Shown: positions 7,666-14,506 of the stretch, in pieces
Layout of the letters: each line of letters opens with the position of its first letter
Numbering within the stretch: position 1 is the first letter of the stretch
NCBI GenBank assembly: GCA_035444405.1
Contig: DAOMOP010000063.1
Coordinates: 1-18,535 of the forward strand
Length of the DNA stretch: 18,535 nucleotides
Direction: 5' to 3'
From: DAOMOP01 sp035444405
GTDB lineage: Bacteria > Pseudomonadota > Gammaproteobacteria > Burkholderiales > Rhodocyclaceae
The notes under the pieces: model-generated
The model's database searches: none
The model's input: only the letters and a program-made list of their open reading frames with translations
Told to the model about the DNA's origin: nothing
Made by a program: the position numbers and the translations under genes

Positions 7666-8604
7666 ATGAACGACAAGAGAGTCCTGCTGGCCAACCCGCG
7701 CGGCTTTTGCGCCGGCGTCGAGCGTGCGATCGAGATCGTCGAGCGTGCGCTCGCGCGTTTCGGCGCGCCGATCTACGTGCGCCACGAAGTCGTCCACAAC
7801 AGGTTCGTCGTCGACGGGCTGCGCGCCAAGGGCGCGATCTTCGTCGACGAGCTCGACGAGGTGCCGGCCGGCCAGACCGTCATCTTCAGCGCGCACGGCG
7901 TGTCGCAGGCGGTGCGCGCCGAGGCCGAGCGGCGCGGCCTGCGCGTGTTCGACGCGACCTGCCCGCTGGTCACCAAGGTGCACCTGGAGGTCGCGCGCAT
8001 GCACGACCAGGGACGCGAGATCGTCATGATCGGCCACCGCGGCCATCCCGAAGTCGAGGGCACGATGGGCCAGATCGGCGGCGGCATCCACCTCGTCGAG
8101 TCGGTCGCGGACGTCGCCACGCTTGAAGTCGCCGATGCCGACCGGCTCGCCTACGTGACGCAGACGACGCTGTCGATGGACGATGCCGCGGGCATCATCG
8201 CGGCGCTGCGCGAGCGGTTTCCGAACATTCTCGCACCGAAGAAGGACGACATCTGCTACGCGACCCAGAACCGCCAGGACGCGGTCAAGGCGATGACGCC
8301 GCAGGTCGATGCGGTGCTGGTGGTCGGCTCGCCGAACAGCTCCAACTCGAATCGCCTGCGCGAGGTCGCGGCGCTGCGCGGCGTGCCGGCCTGGCTGGTC
8401 GACAACGCGGACGCGATCGATGCGCAATGGCTCGAGGGCAAGCATGCGATCGGCGTCACGGCCGGTGCGTCGGCGCCCGAGGTGCTGGTTCGCGCGGTGG
8501 TCGAACGCCTGCGCGAGCTCGGCGCTCGCGACATCGAGACGCTCGAGGGGGTGCCCGAGCGAGTGACCTTTCCGCTGCCCCGCGAGCTGCAGAAGGCGGG
8601 TTGA
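7666..8604 (+). CDS. ispH: 4-hydroxy-3-methylbut-2-enyl diphosphate reductase IspH
   Basis: IspH catalyses the last step of the MEP isoprenoid pathway, reducing HMBPP to IPP and DMAPP with a [4Fe-4S] cluster. The 312-residue product has the three cluster cysteines C15 (PRGFCAGV), C99 (DATCPLV) and C197 (DDICYATQNRQ). It also has the HEVVHN, SAHGVS and TQTTLS motifs and the C-terminal GVTAGASAPE segment. ATG 7666 follows an AGAGAGAG stretch and puts PRGFCAGV at the usual distance from the N-terminus. An upstream in-frame GTG at 7630 would add 12 unusual residues. It is the last gene of the ribF operon and faces the convergent Rieske gene. Confidence 0.97.
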   Translation: MNDKRVLLANPRGFCAGVERAIEIVERALARFGAPIYVRHEVVHNRFVVDGLRAKGAIFVDELDEVPAGQTVIFSAHGVSQAVRAEAERRGLRVFDATCPLVTKVHLEVARMHDQGREIVMIGHRGHPEVEGTMGQIGGGIHLVESVADVATLEVADADRLAYVTQTTLSMDDAAGIIAALRERFPNILAPKKDDICYATQNRQDAVKAMTPQVDAVLVVGSPNSSNSNRLREVAALRGVPAWLVDNADAIDAQWLEGKHAIGVTAGASAPEVLVRAVVERLRELGARDIETLEGVPERVTFPLPRELQKAG

Positions 8605-8614
8605 AGCACCGACC

Positions 8615-8667
8615 GCGATGCAAAGCGGCGGGCACTCCGTCCCTTCGCATCGCGCTGAGCCCCGCCG
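8615..8667. other. Two interleaved inverted repeats between convergent ispH and Rieske genes
   Basis: GCGATGC (8615-8621) pairs with GCATCGC (8647-8653), and CGGCGGG (8626-8632) pairs with CCCGCCG (8661-8667). The arms alternate, so the two 7-bp stems can form a pseudoknot or two competing hairpins but not ordinary nested hairpins. There is no T-run on either strand, so a standard intrinsic terminator is not evident. The arms fill most of the 63-bp gap between the two stop codons. Confidence 0.45.
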
Positions 8668-9768
8668 TTACAGATGGGGCTCCATGATGCGGCGGTAGAA
8701 CTCATGGAAGTGCTGCATGCCGTCCTCGAAAGGCGACTGGTACGGGCCGACCTCGTTGCGCCCTTCCGTGAACAGCGCCAGGCGCCCGCGGTCCATGCGC
8801 TCGGCGATGTCGTCGTCCTCGACCGCGGTCTCCATGTAGGCGGCCTGCTCGGCCTCGACGAACTCGCGCTCGAACTCGAAGATCTCCTCGGGATAATAGA
8901 ACTCGACCACATTGGTGGTGCGATCGACGCCCTTAGGGATCAGGGTGCTCACGACCAGCACGTGCGGATACCACTCGACCATCACGTTGGGGAAGTAGGT
9001 GAGCCAGATCGCGCCGTGCGCAGGACGCTCACCGCCGTAGAAGTCCAGCACCGCCTGGTGCCATGTCTGATAGGTCGCCGTGCCGGGCCTGGCGAGCGAG
9101 GTGATGCCGACGCGCTGCACCGAATACCAGTCGCCGAACTGCCAGCTCAGGTCGTCGCAGGTGACGAAGTTGCCGAGTCCGGGATGAAACGGAACGACGT
9201 GGTAATCCTCCAGATAAACCTCGATGAAGGTCTTCCAGTTGTAGTTGCACTCGTGAATGTGGACGCGGTCGAGCTTGTAGCCGGAAAAGTCGAAATCGCG
9301 CGCGACGGTCATGCCGGCAAGATCGGCGGCGGGCGAGCGCGGCCCCTTGAACAGCAGCCCGTTCCAGCTTTCGAGCGCATCGCGCCGCAGGTTCAGGCAC
9401 GGCTTGTCGGCAAAATGTGGCGCGCCGAGCAACGCACCCTGCGTGTCGTAGGTCCAGCGATGAATCGGGCACACGATGTGCTCGGTACTGCCCGCGCCCT
9501 GCAGCATGATGGCCTGACGGTGGCGGCACACGTTCGAGAGCTGGTGCACGCCGTCGGCACTGCGAATCAACAGCTTGGCATGGTCGAGCCACTCGAGGGA
9601 GCGGTAGTTGCCGACTTCGGGTACCATCAGCTCGTGCCCGACGTACCCCGGCCCGGCATCGAAGAGGAGGCGTTTCTCCAGCTCGAAGACCTTTTCGTCG
9701 AAGTACATGGAAACGGGAAGCTGTGAAACCCCCGGGCTCAGCTGAGCCCTGGATGCGATGTCGGACAT
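8668..9768 (-). CDS. Rieske-type mononuclear iron oxygenase, alpha-subunit-like
   Basis: The 366-residue product belongs to the ring-hydroxylating/Rieske oxygenase family. The N-terminal Rieske [2Fe-2S] domain has C81 and H83 (CRHRQ) and C100 and H103 (CPIHRW). The catalytic domain has the NWKTFIEVYLEDYH segment with H190 and H195 as likely mononuclear iron ligands and E187 or D188 nearby, plus an acidic EDDDIAERMD stretch near the C-terminus. No reductase, ferredoxin or beta subunit is next to it, so it probably uses electron partners encoded elsewhere. The ATG at 9768 has a strong GGAGG eight nucleotides upstream. It is divergent from xseB-ispA-dxs, a placement I recall in betaproteobacteria. 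The substrate is unknown and I do not assign one. Confidence 0.88.
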   Translation of the reverse strand: MSDIASRAQLSPGVSQLPVSMYFDEKVFELEKRLLFDAGPGYVGHELMVPEVGNYRSLEWLDHAKLLIRSADGVHQLSNVCRHRQAIMLQGAGSTEHIVCPIHRWTYDTQGALLGAPHFADKPCLNLRRDALESWNGLLFKGPRSPAADLAGMTVARDFDFSGYKLDRVHIHECNYNWKTFIEVYLEDYHVVPFHPGLGNFVTCDDLSWQFGDWYSVQRVGITSLARPGTATYQTWHQAVLDFYGGERPAHGAIWLTYFPNVMVEWYPHVLVVSTLIPKGVDRTTNVVEFYYPEEIFEFEREFVEAEQAAYMETAVEDDDIAERMDRGRLALFTEGRNEVGPYQSPFEDGMQHFHEFYRRIMEPHL

Positions 9769-9835
9769 GCCCGAACCTCCACCTGATGCCGAGAAATCCG
9801 GAAAAAACGACCTTTGATTCTATGCGAAAAGCCGT

Positions 9836-9865
9836 TTGACCACTAGTTGCGCGATCGGTTATGTT
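9836..9865 (+). promoter_or_regulatory. Candidate promoter for xseB-ispA-dxs
   Basis: TTGACC (9836-9841, 5 of 6 consensus) lies 18 nt before TATGTT (9860-9865, 4 of 6). Initiation near 9872 would leave a leader of about 20 nt to the ATG at 9894 and would exclude the upstream ATG at 9861 as the xseB start. The divergent gap with the Rieske gene (9769-9893) is AT-richer than its surroundings. Confidence 0.45.
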
Positions 9866-9893
9866 CCGTGCTTTCGATCGCCCATTCCTGACC

Positions 9894-10139
9894 ATGGCCA
9901 AGACGGTCGGTTCGCCGAAATCATTCGAATCCGCAATTTCCGAGCTCGAGAGCATCGTCCAGGAAATGGAAGCCGGCACCTTGCCGCTCGAGCAGGCGCT
10001 CGAACGCTACCAGCGCGGGGTCGGGTTGCTCAAATACTGCCGCACCACCCTCGATGCAGCCGAACAACGGGTGCGCCAGCTCGAGAACGACGAGCTCGTG
10101 CCGCTAGAGAACAACAACGACCGGGAGAGCGCGGCGTGA
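9894..10139 (+). CDS. xseB: Exodeoxyribonuclease VII small subunit XseB
   Basis: XseB is the small subunit that binds in several copies to XseA to form exonuclease VII, which degrades single-stranded DNA. The product is 81 residues and mostly helical, with the family core SFESAISELESIVQEME, then GTLPLEQALERYQRG and CRTTLDAAEQRVRQL. ATG 9894 (MAKTVGS) is preferred over ATG 9861 because betaproteobacterial XseB commonly begins this way and because a candidate -10 overlaps 9861. The large subunit gene xseA is not in the window. The stop overlaps the GTG start of ispA (GTGA), giving the common xseB-ispA-dxs order. Confidence 0.93.
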   Translation: MAKTVGSPKSFESAISELESIVQEMEAGTLPLEQALERYQRGVGLLKYCRTTLDAAEQRVRQLENDELVPLENNNDRESAA

Positions 10140-11032
10140 GCGACAGCGATTTCCGTGCCTGGATGGGCCGTATCCAGCAGCGCAGCGAGGCATGCCTCGC
10201 TGCGCTGCTGCCCGAAGCCGACATCGCACCCGAGCGCCTGCACGATGCGATGCGCTATGCCGTGCTCGGCGGCGGCAAACGCGTGCGCGCCCTGCTCGCG
10301 CACGCCGCCGGCGCGCTCACCGACGCTCCTGCCGAACGCGTCGATCGCGTCGCGTGCGCGATCGAGCTGATCCACGCCTACTCGCTCGTACACGACGACA
10401 TGCCGTGCATGGACGACGACGTATTGCGGCGCGGCAAGCCGACCGTGCATGTCGAGTACGACGAGGCGACTGCGCTGCTGACCGGTGACGCGCTGCAATC
10501 GCTTGCCTTCCAGGTGCTCGCCGACGAGCCGCTCGCCGACTCGCCATCCGATCAGCTCGCGATGATCGCACTGCTCGCGCGCGCGTCGGGGTCGCGCGGC
10601 ATGGCAGGCGGCCAGGCGATCGATCTGGCCGCGGTCGGCAGGCAGATCAGCCGCGCCGAGCTCGAATTCATGCACATCCACAAGACCGGCGCACTGATCC
10701 GCGCGTCGGTGCTGCTCGGCGCACGCTGCGGCTCTCGTACCGATGCCGCAGTGATGGACGCGCTCGATCGCTACGCGAAGCTGGTCGGACTGCTGTTCCA
10801 GGTCGTCGACGACATCCTCGACACCCAGGCCGACACCGCCACACTGGGCAAGACCGCCGGCAAGGACGCCGACAACAACAAGCCCACCTACGTCACCCTG
10901 CTCGGTCTGGCCGAGGCACGCCAGCTGGCCGACACCCTGCTCGCCGACGCCACGCACGCGCTGCGGCCCTTGGGCGCGGCGGCTTCCCGGCTGAACGAGC
11001 TGGCGAACTTCATCGTCCACCGCAGGTATTGA
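10136..11032 (+). CDS. ispA: Farnesyl diphosphate synthase IspA
   Basis: IspA condenses IPP with DMAPP and then with GPP to make farnesyl diphosphate. The 298-residue product has the LGGGKRVRALL substrate-binding segment, the first aspartate-rich motif at residues 87-95 (DDMPCMDDD), GDALQSLAF, a KTGALIRASV helix, and the second aspartate-rich motif at 225-229 (DDILD) followed by GKTAGKDADNNKPTY. The GTG at 10136 overlaps the xseB stop and follows a GGGAG ribosome binding site. dxs begins 22 nt downstream, so the MEP entry enzyme and prenyl chain elongation are probably co-transcribed. Confidence 0.96.
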   Translation: MSDSDFRAWMGRIQQRSEACLAALLPEADIAPERLHDAMRYAVLGGGKRVRALLAHAAGALTDAPAERVDRVACAIELIHAYSLVHDDMPCMDDDVLRRGKPTVHVEYDEATALLTGDALQSLAFQVLADEPLADSPSDQLAMIALLARASGSRGMAGGQAIDLAAVGRQISRAELEFMHIHKTGALIRASVLLGARCGSRTDAAVMDALDRYAKLVGLLFQVVDDILDTQADTATLGKTAGKDADNNKPTYVTLLGLAEARQLADTLLADATHALRPLGAAASRLNELANFIVHRRY

Positions 11033-11054
11033 TCCTCTCCAGCCGGCCCCTCCG

Positions 11055-12917
11055 ATGTCCAACTACCCGTTGCTGACCTGCATCGACTCGCCCGCCGATC
11101 TGCGCAGACTCGAGCGCTGCGAGCTGCCCAGGCTCGCCGACGAGTTGCGCGCCTTCCTGATCGAGTCGGTATCGAAAACCGGCGGACACTTGTCGTCGAA
11201 TCTGGGCACCGTCGAACTGACGATCGCGCTGCACTACATTTTCGAGACACCCGCGGACCGCCTCGTCTGGGACGTCGGCCATCAGACCTACGGCCACAAG
11301 ATCCTCACCGGCCGGCGCGAAGCGATGAGCGGGCTGCGCCACTTCGGCGGCATCTCCGGTTTTCCGCGCCGCTGCGAGAGCGAGTACGACACCTTCGGCA
11401 CGGCGCACTCGTCGACGTCGATCTCGGCCGCGCTCGGCATGGCGGTGGCCGCCCGCGACAAGGGTGAGGACCGGCGCACGGTCGCCGTGATCGGCGACGG
11501 CGCGATGTCGGCCGGGATGGCCTTCGAGGCGCTCAACAACGCCGGCGACACGCGCGACGCGAACCTGCTCGTCATCCTCAACGACAACGAGATGTCGATC
11601 TCGCCGCCGGTCGGGGCGCTCACGCGAATCCTCGCGCGCATGCTGTCGGGGCGCACCTACAACGCGGCGCGCCGCGCCGGCGAGAAGGTGCTCGGGATCG
11701 CGCCGCCGGTGCTCGACTTCGCACGCAAGGTCGAGGAGCACGTGAAGGGTCTGATCACACCCGGCACGCTGTTCGAGGAGTTCGGCTTCCACTACTACGG
11801 ACCGATCGACGGCCATGATCTCGACGCGCTGATCCCGACACTTCAGAATCTGAAGGCACTGCGCGGACCGCATTTCCTGCACGTGATCACGCGCAAGGGC
11901 CAGGGCTACAAGCTCGCCGAAGCGGACCCGATCCTCTATCACGGGGTGTCGAAGTTCGACCACACCGCCGGCATCGAGGCGACCCCGAAGCCGGCGAGGC
12001 TGTCCTACACCGACGTCTTCGGCGAGTGGCTGTGCGACATGGCCGCACGCGACGACAAGCTCGTCGCGATCACGCCCGCGATGCGCGAGGGCTCGGGGAT
12101 GGTGCGGTTCGCCGGCGAGTTCCCGGAGCGCTTCCACGATGTCGGCATCGCCGAGCAGCATGCGCTGACGTTCGCGGCAGGCCTCGCCTGCGAGGGACTG
12201 AAGCCCGTCGTCGCGATCTACTCGACCTTTCTGCAGCGCGCCTACGACCAGCTCATCCACGACGTCGCGCTGCAGAACCTGCCGGTGATGTTCGCCATCG
12301 ACCGCGCCGGACTGGTCGGCGCCGACGGCGCGACCCACCACGGCGCATTCGACCTGTCCTACCTGCTGTGCGTCCCCAATCTGGTCGTGATGACGCCGGC
12401 GGACGAAGACGAATGCCGCCAGATGCTCTACACCGCCTACCTGCACGACGGCCCGGCTGCGGTGCGCTACCCGCGCGGCAGCGGCATGAACGTCAAGCCG
12501 CAGGCGCAGATGACGGCCCTGCCGGTCGGCAAGGCCGAGCTGCGCCGGCGCGGCAAGCGCGTCGCCCTGCTCGCGTTCGGCAGTCTGCTCGCTCCCGCGC
12601 TCGAGGCGGCCGAACGGCTCGACGCCACGGTGGTCAATATGCGCTTTGCCAAGCCGCTCGACGAGGCCTGCATCGCCGAGGTCGCGGCCAGTCATGCGCT
12701 GCTCGTGACGCTCGAGGAAAATGCCGTGATCGGCGGCGCCGGTGCCGAGGTCGCACGGGTGCTCGACCGGTTCGCCGAACGGCCGCGGCTGCTGCGGCTC
12801 GGCCTGCCGGACCGCTTCATCGACCACGGGGATCAGGCCTTGCTGCTGTCCACGGTCGGACTCGACAGTCAAGGCATTATTGGCGCGATTGAAAAACTTG
12901 ATAACGCCAATAGTTGA
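11055..12917 (+). CDS. dxs: 1-deoxy-D-xylulose-5-phosphate synthase Dxs
   Basis: Dxs condenses pyruvate with glyceraldehyde 3-phosphate to give DXP, the first and often flux-controlling step of the MEP pathway, using thiamine diphosphate. The 620-residue product is full length. It has the catalytic H45 in GGHLSSNLG, the DVGHQTYGHKILTGR segment, the thiamine-binding GDG at 147-149 ending in NDNEMSI, the GIAEQHA motif of the second transketolase domain, and DRAGLVGADGATHHG. The ATG at 11055 has only a weak ribosome binding site 22 nt after ispA. The last 50 bases are AT-rich and run into a candidate folE2 promoter. Confidence 0.98.
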   Translation: MSNYPLLTCIDSPADLRRLERCELPRLADELRAFLIESVSKTGGHLSSNLGTVELTIALHYIFETPADRLVWDVGHQTYGHKILTGRREAMSGLRHFGGISGFPRRCESEYDTFGTAHSSTSISAALGMAVAARDKGEDRRTVAVIGDGAMSAGMAFEALNNAGDTRDANLLVILNDNEMSISPPVGALTRILARMLSGRTYNAARRAGEKVLGIAPPVLDFARKVEEHVKGLITPGTLFEEFGFHYYGPIDGHDLDALIPTLQNLKALRGPHFLHVITRKGQGYKLAEADPILYHGVSKFDHTAGIEATPKPARLSYTDVFGEWLCDMAARDDKLVAITPAMREGSGMVRFAGEFPERFHDVGIAEQHALTFAAGLACEGLKPVVAIYSTFLQRAYDQLIHDVALQNLPVMFAIDRAGLVGADGATHHGAFDLSYLLCVPNLVVMTPADEDECRQMLYTAYLHDGPAAVRYPRGSGMNVKPQAQMTALPVGKAELRRRGKRVALLAFGSLLAPALEAAERLDATVVNMRFAKPLDEACIAEVAASHALLVTLEENAVIGGAGAEVARVLDRFAERPRLLRLGLPDRFIDHGDQALLLSTVGLDSQGIIGAIEKLDNANS

Positions 12918-12942
12918 GCAAATTTGTCGGGCTTGTTAGCAT
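12914..12942 (+). promoter_or_regulatory. Candidate promoter for folE2
   Basis: TTGAGC (12914-12919) and TAGCAT (12937-12942) are exactly 17 nt apart, each matching 4 of 6 sigma70 consensus bases, in an AT-rich stretch across the dxs stop codon. Transcription would begin near 12949, about 33 nt before the folE2 ATG. A small hairpin (CGGGC 12928-12932 with GCCCG 12943-12947) overlaps it. folE2 may thus be expressed separately from dxs. Confidence 0.4.
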
Positions 12943-12981
12943 GCCCGGCAACCCCCGAGAGTGATCAGAGAGAACCGCAAC

Positions 12982-13788
12982 ATGAAACCGGTCGAAGCCC
13001 ACGCGATGCCCGATGTCCAGGGCGCCCAGGACAGCCGTCAGCTGGCCATCAACAAGGTCGGCATCAAGTCGATCCGCCATCCGGCTCGCGTGCGCGACCG
13101 CAGCGGCGGGGTGCAGCACACGGTCGCCCTCTTCAACATGTACGTCGGCCTGCCGCACAACTTCAAGGGCACGCACATGTCGCGCTTCATCGAGATCCTG
13201 AACGGTCCCGAGCGCGAGATCTCGGTCGAATCGTTCGAGCCGATGCTGCGCGAGATGGTCGAGCGCCTCGAGGCCGAGACCGGCCACGTCGAGATGACTT
13301 TTCCGTACTTCATCAACAAGTCGGCACCGGTGTCCGGCGTGCAGAGCCTGATGGACTACGAGGTCACTTTCGCCGGCGAGATCCGCGAGGGCGGCGAGTA
13401 CGAGTTCAACATGAAGGTGATCGTGCCGGTCACCAGCCTGTGCCCGTGCTCGAAGAAGATTTCGGCCTACGGTGCGCACAACCAGCGCTCGCACGTGACC
13501 GTCACCGCGACGCTGAACGACCACCTGTGGATCGAGGAGCTCGTGCAGCTCGTCGAGGGCCAGGCTTCCTGTGAACTGTACGGCCTGCTCAAGCGCCCCG
13601 ACGAGAAGTACGTCACCGAGCGCGCCTACGACAACCCGAAGTTCGTCGAGGACATGGTGCGCGACGTCGCCGGCCTGCTCAACGCCGAGCCGCGCATCAG
13701 TGCATTCGCGGTCGAATCCGAGAATTTCGAGTCGATCCACAACCACTCGGCCTACGCCATCATCGAGCGCGACAAGCGCCTCGCCTGA
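12982..13788 (+). CDS. folE2: GTP cyclohydrolase IB, FolE2 (GTP cyclohydrolase FolE2)
   Basis: FolE2 converts GTP to dihydroneopterin triphosphate, the first step of folate and pterin synthesis. It is the type IB enzyme, which accepts metals other than zinc and often replaces FolE under zinc limitation. The 268-residue product has NKVGIKSIRHP, HMSRFIEIL, FINKSAPVSG, the SLCPCSKKIS segment with C154 and C156 near the active-site metal, HNQRSHV, and the ELYGLLKRPDEKYVTE segment. ATG 12982 follows a GAGAG stretch; an in-frame GTG at 12961 would add seven residues. It runs convergently into qhpE with a gap of 37 bp, in which I see no convincing terminator. Confidence 0.95.
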   Translation: MKPVEAHAMPDVQGAQDSRQLAINKVGIKSIRHPARVRDRSGGVQHTVALFNMYVGLPHNFKGTHMSRFIEILNGPEREISVESFEPMLREMVERLEAETGHVEMTFPYFINKSAPVSGVQSLMDYEVTFAGEIREGGEYEFNMKVIVPVTSLCPCSKKISAYGAHNQRSHVTVTATLNDHLWIEELVQLVEGQASCELYGLLKRPDEKYVTERAYDNPKFVEDMVRDVAGLLNAEPRISAFAVESENFESIHNHSAYAIIERDKRLA

Positions 13789-13825
13789 TCGCGTCCGGCT
13801 CGCCGCCTGCGGCCCCGGGTAACGG

Positions 13826-14506
13826 TCAGCGCCGCTGCTCCGGGCCGCGATACGACGCCTGTTCGATCAGCCAGGCGCGCGCCGCCGACGGCCGGCGCGC
13901 GCCGCCGGCGGCAAGATAGCGCGCCAGATGACCAGACAGGTGGGCACAGCCCAGACTCGCCCCACCGCCGGTCGCACTGCCGTCGAGCGGCCGCACGTGT
14001 GCACCGAAGTCGGCCTGGCGGGTATCCAGATGCGAGAGCTCGGCACGCGCGCAGCGGGCGTCGCCGGTCATCCGGAACACGCCCGGGTAGGCCGCCGGAT
14101 ACACCGCTTCGCCCCGTGCCGGCGCCGCGGCACACAGCAGCACGCCCGCCCGCAGCGCCCGCTCGCACGCTTCGCGCAGCAGCTCGCGGTCCCGACTCAG
14201 GCCGAGGCTCAGGTTGATCAACCCCACACGCTGCGCGACCAGCCAGTCGATCGCCGCGGCGACCTGAGCGGCGGTGGTCGTCGGCCGCTCGTGAAACACC
14301 TGCGCGACGACGAAGCAAACGCCCGGAGCGAGCGCCGCGATGACGTCGATCAGCGCACTGCCGTGCCCCAGACGATCCGGGCCCGCGTCGCGTCGCACCA
14401 CCCTGCCCTCGACGAGATCGAACGCCGCGCAGGCGCCGATCCACGAGGCCTGTTCCGGTCCGGCTCCGCTATCGACGACGCCGACGAGCGGAGTCTCACT
14501 GCGCAT
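13826..14506 (-). CDS. qhpE: Subtilisin-like QHNDH leader protease QhpE
   Basis: This 226-residue S8-family protease is assigned as QhpE, which removes the leader from the crosslinked gamma subunit QhpC. The triad can be placed: D12 in VGVVDSG, H48 in GHGSA, S184 in GGASLGCAHLSG. It has no signal peptide or propeptide, which fits cytoplasmic action. The Asn that forms the subtilisin oxyanion hole (AAGN) appears to be replaced: the segment reads CAAAPARG, with P129 at that position. The ATG at 14506 has GGGGGAG seven nucleotides upstream and overlaps the end of qhpF by 11 bp, showing translational coupling. A longer in-frame ORF up to 14650 is rejected because it lies in qhpF. The assignment rests on context plus the compact S8 fold. 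Confidence 0.87.
   Translation of the reverse strand: MRSETPLVGVVDSGAGPEQASWIGACAAFDLVEGRVVRRDAGPDRLGHGSALIDVIAALAPGVCFVVAQVFHERPTTTAAQVAAAIDWLVAQRVGLINLSLGLSRDRELLREACERALRAGVLLCAAAPARGEAVYPAAYPGVFRMTGDARCARAELSHLDTRQADFGAHVRPLDGSATGGGASLGCAHLSGHLARYLAAGGARRPSAARAWLIEQASYRGPEQRR

Noticed and set aside
12927..12948. Hairpin after dxs as an intrinsic terminator
   Set aside because: Only a 5-6 bp stem with a 10-nt loop and no T-run; it overlaps a better promoter candidate for folE2.
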